Shown: piece after piece, positions 1 through 6,256 of the stretch
How the letters are laid out: each line of letters starts with the position of its first letter
Position numbering within the stretch: position 1 is the first letter of the stretch
NCBI GenBank assembly: GCA_945889235.1
Contig: CAMDBK010000121.1
Span: forward strand, 1-8,407
Length of the DNA: 8,407 bases
From: Chitinophaga pinensis
Lineage (GTDB): Bacteria > Bacteroidota > Bacteroidia > SXHM01
Direction: 5' to 3'
Notes under the pieces: generated by a model
Database searches by the model: none
Told to the model about the DNA's origin: nothing
What the model saw: the letters and a program-made list of their open reading frames with translations, nothing else
Program-made: the position numbers and the translations under genes

Positions 1-128
1 AAAAATCACAACATTAATAAGCTGTAAAATTGATTAGCAACCCTTTATTTCAACAGTAGAGAGTCAATAAATAAAAAGGTCGGAAGAAAAATCTTCCGAC
101 CATGACTGGCGCAAAGCCCCTTTTTTAT
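1..128. other. Non-coding left edge downstream of korB
   Basis: Stop codons interrupt the three forward frames early and no start or protein motif is visible on either strand, so I read this stretch as intergenic. Its only supported element is the hairpin terminator at 71-101. Whatever gene lies to the left begins or ends outside the window. Confidence 0.6.
71..101 (-). terminator. Rho-independent terminator of the mrp-nifU-korAB unit
   Basis: GGTCGGAAGA (78-87) and TCTTCCGACC (92-101) form a perfect 10-bp stem around a 4-base loop. Read on the minus strand the stem is followed at once by TTTTTATTTATT (77 downward), the U-tract expected of an intrinsic terminator. It lies about 28 bases past the korB stop codon, so it closes the leftward transcript. 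On the plus strand no T-run follows the stem directly, so the terminator appears one-directional. Confidence 0.88.
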
Positions 129-1157
129 TTAAGCAATTTTCCAGGTATTTCCGCCCTTTAATAATTTATTCAGGTCGCCTTTGCCTGATTTTTCGGTGGC
201 TGTGGTAATTTGTTCAATCAACGCATCTTCGTAGCAATAACGTTGTTCGGTATAGAATACTCCGAACGGACGAGGAAGATGTCCATCAGTTTTCGGGTTA
301 TCAAAAAAGCGACTTAACAAACCTGCTTTTACACGGTCTGCTTCATCGTGTATCCACAAATCATTGGCAGATGTGCCATCTGTTAAATCAACAATTACCG
401 GTTTGAAACCGTCTAATTTTATTCCTTTATTTTTTCCTTCACCAAAAATCAAGGGTTTGCCTTGCTCGAGGAAAAGTGTTTCAACTGCTTTGGTTTCTTT
501 ATCGGTATAAATAAAGAAAGCACCATCATTAAATACGTTGCAGTTCTGATAAATCTCCACCATTGAAGTTCCTTTATGGTCATTTGCTCTTTTAATTACA
601 TCGCGCAAGTGTGTCGGATCTCTGTCCATGGTGCGGGCAATAAAAGTAGAATCTGCGCCAAGACAAAGTGCCAAAGGATTAAACGGATGGTCAATAGAAC
701 CCATTGGTGATGACTTGGTAATTTTTCCTTCTTCTGATGCAGGTGAATATTGTCCTTTTGTTAAACCATAAATCTGGTTGTTGAAGAGAAGAATGTTCAC
801 ATCGAAATTTTTCCTCAAAATATGGATGAGGTGATTTCCTCCGATTGACAAAGCATCACCGTCTCCAGTAACAATCCACACACTTAACTCAGGTCTTGCA
901 GCTTTCAGTCCGCTGGCAATAGCTGTGGCGCGTCCGTGAATACTGTGCATTCCAAATGTTTCCATGTAGTAGGGGAAACGTGATGAGCATCCTATTCCAG
1001 AAACAAAGACAAGATTTTCGCGCTTGACTCCTAATTCAGGAACAACTTTTTGTACTTGTTTTAAAATAGAATAATCTCCGCAGCCCGGGCACCAGCGTAC
1101 ATCCTGATCGGTTTCAAGGTCTTTTGCTGTATAAGGTTTTTCAATAGTTTCTGACAT
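129..1157 (-). CDS. korB: 2-oxoglutarate/2-oxoacid:ferredoxin oxidoreductase, beta subunit
   Basis: This 342-residue protein is the thiamine-diphosphate and iron-sulfur subunit of a two-subunit 2-oxoacid:ferredoxin oxidoreductase, a cytoplasmic enzyme that oxidatively decarboxylates a 2-oxoacid to acyl-CoA and reduces ferredoxin. Four cysteines fit the [4Fe-4S] ligands known from the family: Cys23 and Cys26 in WCPGCGDY, Cys57 in GIGCSSR, and Cys206 in YQNCNVFNDG. Their spacing closely follows that of the structurally characterised Sulfolobus enzyme. The TPP/Mg signature is GDGDALSIGG (98-107) followed by LLFNNQIYGLT (123-133). About 130 residues continue past Cys206, as in KorB homologues. 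The ATG at 1157 lies 10 bp after the korA stop, so the two are almost certainly co-transcribed. 2-Oxoglutarate as substrate is inferred from overall resemblance to KorB; pyruvate or another 2-oxoacid cannot be excluded from sequence alone. Confidence 0.93.
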   Translation of the reverse strand: MSETIEKPYTAKDLETDQDVRWCPGCGDYSILKQVQKVVPELGVKRENLVFVSGIGCSSRFPYYMETFGMHSIHGRATAIASGLKAARPELSVWIVTGDGDALSIGGNHLIHILRKNFDVNILLFNNQIYGLTKGQYSPASEEGKITKSSPMGSIDHPFNPLALCLGADSTFIARTMDRDPTHLRDVIKRANDHKGTSMVEIYQNCNVFNDGAFFIYTDKETKAVETLFLEQGKPLIFGEGKNKGIKLDGFKPVIVDLTDGTSANDLWIHDEADRVKAGLLSRFFDNPKTDGHLPRPFGVFYTEQRYCYEDALIEQITTATEKSGKGDLNKLLKGGNTWKIA

Positions 1158-1167
1158 AATATTTAAA

Positions 1168-3018
1168 TTATTTTTTCAGCGTTTCAACAATTTTGTCTTT
1201 AATTTCTCCGGCAGTAAATGGCATTCCTTTTATCTTATTGAACGGAACAGCAGGTACTAAATATTTATCGCGCAATACTTTCACCAATTGCCCGTTATTC
1301 ATTTCCGGAACAATAATTTTTTCAAAGTTGTAAAGTATTTCGCCTAAATTTTTTGGAAGTGGATTCAGGTATTTGATGTGTGCGTGAGAAACATCGTAGC
1401 CTTCTGAAATAGCTTCGTTAACAGCAGCTTTTATAGAGCCATACGTTGAGCCCCAGCCAACAACCAGTAATTTTCCTTTTTCTTTTCCGTTGTCAATTTT
1501 TTGCAGCGGAATTGAATCGGCAATGTTTTCTACTTTCTTCGCACGGGTTTTTACCATGTGCTCGTGGTTATCTGGGTCATAAGAAATATTTCCTGTAATG
1601 TCTTCTTTCTCAATTCCGCCTACGCGATGTTCCAGCCCTTTTGTTCCGGGAATAGCCCATTTGCGTACTAATTTTTCATCGCGTTTATAAGGCATAAATT
1701 TTTCATCCCCTTCATTTCTTGGCTCTGCAAAAACAGCTTTTATAGTTGGAAGCTGATCTGTTGTTGGAAATTTCCATGGTTCGGAACCATTGGCAATATA
1801 TCCGTCAGACATAAAGAAAACAGGTGTCATGTGTTCCACCGCAATTCTGCAAGCTTCAAAAACTGTGGCAAAACAATCAGAAGGAGAATACGCAGCAACT
1901 ACCGGAACAGGTGCTTCACCATTTCTTCCGTAAAGTGCCTGAAGCAAATCTGATTGTTCTGTTTTTGTTGGCAAACCTGTTGAAGGACCGCCACGTTGAA
2001 TGTTTATTATTACCAAAGGAATTTCCAGCATCAGAGCTAATCCGATTGCTTCACCTTTCAACGCAATTCCGGGACCTGAAGAAGCTGTAACAGCCAAAGC
2101 ACCTCCGAATGAAGCGCCAATGGCAGAGCCAACAGCAGCAATTTCATCTTCAGCCTGAAAAGTTCTTACACCAAAATTTTTGTAGCGTGCCAGTTCATGT
2201 AAAATATCAGTAGCAGGAGTAATTGGATATGTGCCGTAAAACAATGTTAATCCCGAACGCTCTGCTGCGGCAATCAAACCAATAGCTGCGGCCTGATTAC
2301 CCATGATGTTGCGGTATTCACCTGATTCAAGTTGTGCTTTCTCCACCTGAAAACGTGTGGTAAATGTTTCGCTTGTATCGCCAAAATGGTAACCTGCTTT
2401 CAGTGTTTTGATATTGGCATCCATCACCTGAGGAACTTTCTTGAATTTATCCTGAATGTATTTGATGGTATTATCCATATCACGGTTAAACATCCAGAGA
2501 ATAAAGCCCAGCACAAACATATTTTTTGTACGGTCTATTTCTTTAATTCCCATACCTGATTCTTTCAGGCATTCTTTAGTCATTTTGGTAACATCTACCT
2601 CATGAACTTTGTATTTTTCCAGTGAGTTATCTTTCAAAGGATTTACACCGGCTGGATATTTTGCAAGGCCAAGATTTTTCGCATCAAAGCCATCGGAATT
2701 AGCAATGACTATTCCACCGGTTTTTAATTGTTTGATGTTTGCTTTTAGTGCAGCAGCATTCATTACCACCAATACATCACAAATATCACCTGGTGTGTAA
2801 ATTTCGTTGCTGCTGAAACGCAATTGAAAGCCTGAAACCCCAGCCAGTGTGCCTTGCGGGGCACGTATCTCTGCCGGGAAGTTCGGGAACGTGCTCAGGT
2901 CATTTCCGAAAAGCGCAGTTGTATTAGTAAATTGTGTTCCTGTAAGCTGAATTCCATCACCTGAATCGCCTGCGAAAAGAATGGTTACGTCTTTGGTTAT
3001 TTCTGTTGTTTTACTCAT
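1168..3018 (-). CDS. korA: 2-oxoglutarate/2-oxoacid:ferredoxin oxidoreductase, fused gamma-alpha subunit
   Basis: This 616-residue partner of KorB has the fused layout usual for two-subunit enzymes. The N-terminal gamma domain (about 1-200) opens with ILFAGDSGDGIQLTG (13-27). The alpha domain (about 235-415) carries YPITPATDI (264-272), a substrate-side loop of the family, then AEDEIAAVGSAIGAS (289-303), SSGPGIALKGEAIG (313-326) and IQRGGPSTGLPTKTEQ (340-355). A C-terminal domain (about 510-616) starts at LLVVGWGSTYGSIK (517-530). Thr267 and Arg342 sit where family structures place substrate-carboxylate contacts (inference from motif position). It has no CxxC ferredoxin-like cluster motif, so the only cluster is expected in KorB and electrons must leave through a separate ferredoxin not encoded here. 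ATG at 3018 is chosen because the gamma motif follows directly. A promoter-like element lies just upstream at 3041-3072. Confidence 0.94.
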   Translation of the reverse strand: MSKTTEITKDVTILFAGDSGDGIQLTGTQFTNTTALFGNDLSTFPNFPAEIRAPQGTLAGVSGFQLRFSSNEIYTPGDICDVLVVMNAAALKANIKQLKTGGIVIANSDGFDAKNLGLAKYPAGVNPLKDNSLEKYKVHEVDVTKMTKECLKESGMGIKEIDRTKNMFVLGFILWMFNRDMDNTIKYIQDKFKKVPQVMDANIKTLKAGYHFGDTSETFTTRFQVEKAQLESGEYRNIMGNQAAAIGLIAAAERSGLTLFYGTYPITPATDILHELARYKNFGVRTFQAEDEIAAVGSAIGASFGGALAVTASSGPGIALKGEAIGLALMLEIPLVIINIQRGGPSTGLPTKTEQSDLLQALYGRNGEAPVPVVAAYSPSDCFATVFEACRIAVEHMTPVFFMSDGYIANGSEPWKFPTTDQLPTIKAVFAEPRNEGDEKFMPYKRDEKLVRKWAIPGTKGLEHRVGGIEKEDITGNISYDPDNHEHMVKTRAKKVENIADSIPLQKIDNGKEKGKLLVVGWGSTYGSIKAAVNEAISEGYDVSHAHIKYLNPLPKNLGEILYNFEKIIVPEMNNGQLVKVLRDKYLVPAVPFNKIKGMPFTAGEIKDKIVETLKK

Positions 3019-3040
3019 ATCGTTCTTGAAAAAAATTTCG

Positions 3041-3072
3041 CAAAAATATATTTTTTAGGGCTTCTTATTCAA
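3041..3072 (-). promoter_or_regulatory. Bacteroidota-type promoter in front of korA
   Basis: On the minus strand TTG (3072-3070) and TATTTTTG (3048-3041) are separated by 21 bases. This matches the Bacteroidota sigma factor consensus TTG, 17-23 bases, TAnnTTTG, with the -7 box complete. It would start transcription about 20 bases before the korA ATG at 3018. The -33 box overlaps the last codons of the NifU-like gene. If active, it gives korAB a transcript separate from the Fe-S genes upstream. This is a consensus match in AT-rich sequence, not proof of activity. Confidence 0.5.
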
Positions 3073-3313
3073 TATTTATTGCTTCTACAGCAATAATTTC
3101 CGGAACAGCCCTTTTTACTGCTTCCTCAATTCCGGCTTTTAAAGTCATTGTGCTCATGTGACAACTGCTGCAGGCGCCAAGCAATTTTACTTTCGCAATG
3201 TAGTTATCCGTTACTTCAATCAATTCCATATCGCCACCATCCGCTTCCAGAAATGGGCGCATGGTTTGCAACGCGCTTTCAATTTTATCGAGAATTTTTT
3301 TGTCTTTTATCAT
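3065..3313 (-). CDS. NifU C-terminal-domain (Nfu-type) iron-sulfur carrier protein
   Basis: This 82-residue protein consists of a NifU C-terminal domain alone. It has the family signatures PFLEADGGDMELIEV (20-34) and LLGACSSCHMSTMTLKAGIEE (44-64 region), with the CxxC pair at Cys48 and Cys51. In Nfu-type proteins the CxxC bridges a [4Fe-4S] cluster between two monomers and hands it to target enzymes in the cytoplasm. There is no IscU-like scaffold domain and no degenerate A-type N-terminal domain, so it is a short carrier rather than a full NifU. It begins 11 bp after the mrp stop codon and lies 46 bp before korA, between another Fe-S carrier and an Fe-S enzyme. That placement suggests delivery to KorB among other clients (inference). 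The ATG at 3313 gives the standard length of this domain. Confidence 0.92.
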   Translation of the reverse strand: MIKDKKILDKIESALQTMRPFLEADGGDMELIEVTDNYIAKVKLLGACSSCHMSTMTLKAGIEEAVKRAVPEIIAVEAINIE

Positions 3314-3324
3314 TCAGGCAAAAA

Positions 3325-4425
3325 TTAACTGCGAATCATTTCAACTTTTTCAGTTGGAGCCTGTGTTGCATTTCTGATTGCCACTTGCTGCGCCACATTT
3401 TTTGACATTTGCATCAATGCTTTTGCAATGGGTGTGTTTTCCTGCATTACCGCAGGTCTTCCTGCATCGCCCGCTTCACGCACACTTTGCACTAATGGAA
3501 TTTGTCCCAGCAACGGAATGTTAAGTTGTTCTGACAAAGATTTTGCTCCATCTTTTCCGAAGATGTAATATTTATTTTCAGGTAATTCTTCAGGTGTGAA
3601 CCAAGCCATATTTTCAATAATTCCTAAAACAGGAACATTGATTGCCGGCATCTGAAACATAGCAACACCTTTTCGGGCATCAGCCAATGCAACATCCTGC
3701 GGAGTGCTTACTATCACAGCTCCCGCAAGCGGAACAGCCTGCACCAGTGAAAGATGAATATCACCAGTTCCCGGTGGTAAATCAATGATTAAGTAATCCA
3801 GTTCGCCCCAGTCAGCATCAAAAAACATTTGTGTCAAAGCCTTGGTGGCCATTGGTCCGCGCCAAGCAACCGCCTGATTCGTTTCGGCAAAAAATCCGAT
3901 GGAAAGAATTTTTACTCCATAATTTTCAACAGGAATCATCAAACTTTTTCCTTCAACTTTTCTAACACCCGGTTTTTCGTTTTGTACATCAAACATTATT
4001 GGCATGGAGGGTCCGTAAATATCGGCATCCAGTATTCCAACTTTTGCTCCCTGCATGGATAATGCCACCGCAAGATTGGCAGCAATGGTTGATTTTCCCA
4101 CACCGCCTTTTCCTGAGGCAACAGCAATGAAATTTTTCACGCCTGCTACAGAAGCTTTGCTGCTTTGTTTGGAGGTTACATTTGAAGTCATGCTTACAGT
4201 TACTTCCGCTTCCATGTCTACCAAATGTTTTATTGCATTTACGCAGGCATTATGAATCAATTCTTTCAGCGGACAAGCGGGAGTAGTAAGAACAACGGTG
4301 AAACTGACCTTCTTGCCATCAACTGCCACATCTTTAATCATGTTGAGTGTAACAAGGTCTTTGCCCAAATCGGGTTCAATTACATTGCTCAACGCATCAA
4401 GTACTTTTTCTTTTGTTATTTCCAT
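3325..4425 (-). CDS. mrp: Mrp/ApbC-type P-loop ATPase, iron-sulfur cluster carrier
   Basis: This 366-residue protein has two domains. An N-terminal MIP18/DUF59 domain (about 1-80) carries TTPACPLKELI (47-57) with the conserved cysteine Cys51. A ParA/MinD-like NTPase follows: deviant Walker A SGKGGVGKST (104-113), ILDADIYGPSMP (131-142), and the DLPPGTGDIHLS segment (215-226). The family binds and transfers [4Fe-4S] clusters with ATP-dependent release. The CxxC that bridges the cluster in enterobacterial ApbC and in Nbp35 would be expected near IENMAWF (270-276); here that stretch reads TPEELPENKYYIFG, without cysteine. The whole protein has only two cysteines, Cys51 and Cys61, both in the DUF59 domain. 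I recall this ending as usual for Bacteroidota homologues. It is the first gene of the leftward unit; the ATG at 4425 precedes the DUF59 domain directly. Confidence 0.92.
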   Translation of the reverse strand: MEITKEKVLDALSNVIEPDLGKDLVTLNMIKDVAVDGKKVSFTVVLTTPACPLKELIHNACVNAIKHLVDMEAEVTVSMTSNVTSKQSSKASVAGVKNFIAVASGKGGVGKSTIAANLAVALSMQGAKVGILDADIYGPSMPIMFDVQNEKPGVRKVEGKSLMIPVENYGVKILSIGFFAETNQAVAWRGPMATKALTQMFFDADWGELDYLIIDLPPGTGDIHLSLVQAVPLAGAVIVSTPQDVALADARKGVAMFQMPAINVPVLGIIENMAWFTPEELPENKYYIFGKDGAKSLSEQLNIPLLGQIPLVQSVREAGDAGRPAVMQENTPIAKALMQMSKNVAQQVAIRNATQAPTEKVEMIRS

Positions 4426-4449
4426 ATTTTTAAAAAACTACGCGAAATT

Positions 4450-4492
4450 AGTAATTCTGCATTGATTTAGAATGGTTCTAAACAAGTAATTC
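4450..4492 (+). repeat. Direct repeat AGTAATTC flanking the central dyad
   Basis: AGTAATTC occurs at 4450-4457 and again at 4485-4492, 35 bp apart start to start, on either side of the inverted repeat at 4466-4482. The right copy forms half of the palindrome at 4487-4498. The flanking bases differ, so the match is limited to eight bases and could be chance in AT-rich sequence. Confidence 0.4.
4466..4482. promoter_or_regulatory. 7-3-7 inverted repeat, candidate operator
   Basis: TTTAGAA (4466-4472) and TTCTAAA (4476-4482) are perfect inverted repeats around TGG. The centre is 4474, within a base of the midpoint of the divergent gap, and 47 to 49 bases from each start codon. The size and symmetry suit a dimeric transcription factor rather than a terminator, since no T-run follows. 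I cannot assign it to a known regulator. Confidence 0.5.
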
Positions 4493-4498
4493 GAATTA
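4487..4498. promoter_or_regulatory. Perfect 12-bp palindrome TAATTCGAATTA
   Basis: TAATTCGAATTA reads the same on both strands and lies four bases to the right of the 7-3-7 dyad, closer to polX. It overlaps the best -7 candidate for polX at 4497. Being AT-rich, it may be chance, but two perfect dyads in 33 bp of a divergent promoter are suggestive. Confidence 0.4.
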
Positions 4499-4520
4499 TT
4501 TTTCCATTAATATTGCAAAC

Positions 4521-6182
4521 ATGACCAACAAAGAAATAGCGGGCATTTTTAAACTTACGGGAAAACTCACAGAACTGCACGATGGCAACGAGTTTAAGGC
4601 AAAGTCATACATGGCGAATGCCTTTAAAATTGAACGTTTGCCTCAGCCGTTGGAAAACATGAGCGCGGAAGAAATTGCGAAGGTTGAAGGCATCGGAAAA
4701 GGAACACATGCGAAAATCAATGAAATAATTTCTACTGGAACGCTGAAAGATTTGCAGGATTTACTGGAACAAACTCCGGTTGGTGTTTTAGAAATTCTTT
4801 CTGTAAAAGGTCTGGGACCAAAGAAAGTACGAACTATCTGGAAAGAACTGGAGGTGGAATCGCTGGGCGAATTACTTTATGCATGTAACGAAAATCGTTT
4901 GGTTGACCTGAAAGGTTTTGGAGATAAAACTCAGACAGAAGTAATAAAAAGCATAGAATTTATTCATGCAAATTCTTCCAAGTTTCTTTATGCAAAATTA
5001 GAACAACTTGCGTTACAACTTGTTGAAACTATTGAAAAATCAGGTGTTGCAGAACAGGTCTCTTTAACTGGAGAGATAAGAAGGAAATGTAATGAATTAG
5101 AAAAAATTGAGTTGGTTGTTACGACAACAGGAGATGTTTCTTCTTTCCTTAATAATCAAAAAGCGTTTGAAATCTCAGAATGGAAAGAAGAAGGTGAAAT
5201 AATTTCTTTCAGGTTAAATAATTCTATTCCTGTTGAAGTTTTTCTTTGCAAAAAAGAAGATTTTTATTCAACGCTGTTTAAATCTACTGCAACGTCAGAA
5301 CACCTTTCTTTGCTCGGTAATACTGAGATAAGTGGAGCTTCATCAGAAGAAGAAATTTATAAAAATGCAGGATGGAATTTTATCATTCCTGAATTACGCG
5401 AAGGAAAATTTGAGAAACAATTAAACGAACAAAACAAACTGAACGATATTGTTCAACTCAGCGACCTGCGCGGGATTTTGCACAATCATAGCACTTACAG
5501 TGATGGCGTTCATACGCTGGAACAGATGGCAACTTATTGCAAAGAGTTGGGTTATGAATATCTTGGAATCAGCGACCACTCGCAGTATGCAGTGTATGCA
5601 AAAGGTTTAAAACCTGAGCAAATTATTCAGCAACACAAAGAGATTGATGAACTAAATCAAAAACTTTTCCCTTTCAGAATTTTCAAAAGTATTGAGGCAG
5701 ATATTTTGCCAGATGGCTCATTGGATTACAATGATGAAATTCTTTCTACGTTTGATTTTGTAGTAGCATCAATACATTCCGCGATGAAGATGGATGAAGA
5801 AAAAGCAACTGCAAGATTAATTCGTGCGATTGAAAGTCCACACACAACAATTCTTGGACACCCAACCGGAAGGCTGTTGTTATCAAGGCCGGGCTACCCG
5901 ATTGATCACAAAAAAATTATTGATGCCTGCGCTGCAAATAAAGTGGTTATTGAACTCAACGCAAATCCCAATCGTTTAGATGTTGACTGGACATGGATTC
6001 CTTATTGTATGGAAAAAGGTGTGATGGTTTCCATCAATCCTGATGCACATAAAATGGAAGGTTATCATGATATGCACTACGGAACATTGGCTGCGCGCAA
6101 AGGCGGATTGGCAAAACAAATGACATTTAATGCATTGTCTTTGGAAGAAATTGAAACGTGGTTTAAAGACAAGAAAGGTTAA
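4521..6182 (+). CDS. polX: PolX family protein: degenerate polymerase domain with PHP nuclease domain
   Basis: This 553-residue protein has the order of bacterial PolX (about 570 residues). An N-terminal helix-hairpin-helix DNA-binding part shows EGIGKGTHAKI (56-66), VKGLGPKKVRTI (95-106) and LKGFGDKTQTEV (130-141). A nucleotidyltransferase fold follows (about 155-300), then a C-terminal PHP domain (about 315-553). The PHP metal-binding residues look intact: H321 and H323 in LHNHSTYSDG with D328, D352-H353 in ISDHS, E392, H419, H447 in LGHPTGR, and D508 and H510 in NPDAH. The polymerase centre does not. Where active enzymes have GS-x-RR then DxD, this has GEIRR (184-188) and K195-I-E197, and the third aspartate position is E239 in PVEVF. 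Known PolX proteins act in gap-filling base-excision repair with 3'-5' exonuclease or AP-endonuclease activity. I infer nuclease activity without polymerisation here. It is transcribed away from mrp. Confidence 0.88.
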   Translation: MTNKEIAGIFKLTGKLTELHDGNEFKAKSYMANAFKIERLPQPLENMSAEEIAKVEGIGKGTHAKINEIISTGTLKDLQDLLEQTPVGVLEILSVKGLGPKKVRTIWKELEVESLGELLYACNENRLVDLKGFGDKTQTEVIKSIEFIHANSSKFLYAKLEQLALQLVETIEKSGVAEQVSLTGEIRRKCNELEKIELVVTTTGDVSSFLNNQKAFEISEWKEEGEIISFRLNNSIPVEVFLCKKEDFYSTLFKSTATSEHLSLLGNTEISGASSEEEIYKNAGWNFIIPELREGKFEKQLNEQNKLNDIVQLSDLRGILHNHSTYSDGVHTLEQMATYCKELGYEYLGISDHSQYAVYAKGLKPEQIIQQHKEIDELNQKLFPFRIFKSIEADILPDGSLDYNDEILSTFDFVVASIHSAMKMDEEKATARLIRAIESPHTTILGHPTGRLLLSRPGYPIDHKKIIDACAANKVVIELNANPNRLDVDWTWIPYCMEKGVMVSINPDAHKMEGYHDMHYGTLAARKGGLAKQMTFNALSLEEIETWFKDKKG

Positions 6183-6256
6183 ATTGTTTCATTGTTAAAT
6201 TGTTGGTGCATTTGCCCAAAACAATTTAGCAATTTAACCATAAAATAATTAAAAGA
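6183..6256 (+). repeat. AT-rich hairpin built from AAATTGTT-like repeats between polX and GH3
   Basis: Bases 6191-6206 pair with 6216-6233 to give about 16 bp of stem with one G-T wobble and a two-base bulge (6220-6221) around a 9-base loop. AAATTGTT occurs directly at 6181-6188 and 6197-6204, and its complement family CAATTT appears at 6222-6227 and 6230-6235. No T-run follows the stem, so it is a poor terminator for polX. It may be a dispersed intergenic repeat or an mRNA processing or stability element. Confidence 0.6.

Larger units (their letters stand above)
4426..4520. promoter_or_regulatory. Divergent promoter region between mrp and polX
   Basis: These 95 bp separate two genes that point away from each other, so both promoters should lie here. 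Only imperfect -7 boxes are visible: TAATTTCG on the minus strand (4450-4443) toward mrp, and TATTTTTC on the plus strand (4497-4504) toward polX, each one base off TAnnTTTG, with poor -33 partners. Two dyads and an 8-base direct repeat occupy the middle. Exact promoter positions are uncertain. Confidence 0.45.

Noticed and set aside
107..126. GGC-GCAAA-GCC followed by CCTTTTTT on the plus strand as a second terminator
   Set aside because: The stem is only three base pairs, and no plus-strand gene ends in the visible sequence before it.
1824..2090. Open plus-strand frame of 88 codons inside korA
   Set aside because: It lies wholly antisense to a well-conserved part of korA including the IQRGGPSTG motif, has no recognisable domain, and looks like a by-product of korA codon use.
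3148..3405. Plus-strand frame of 85 codons across the NifU-like gene and the mrp end
   Set aside because: It is antisense to the CxxC region of a clear NifU domain and the translation is a Cys/His/Phe-rich string without domain character.
4225..4470. Plus-strand frame running from mrp antisense into the divergent promoter
   Set aside because: Most of it is antisense to the conserved DUF59 domain, and it ends inside the regulatory gap with no motif or family resemblance.
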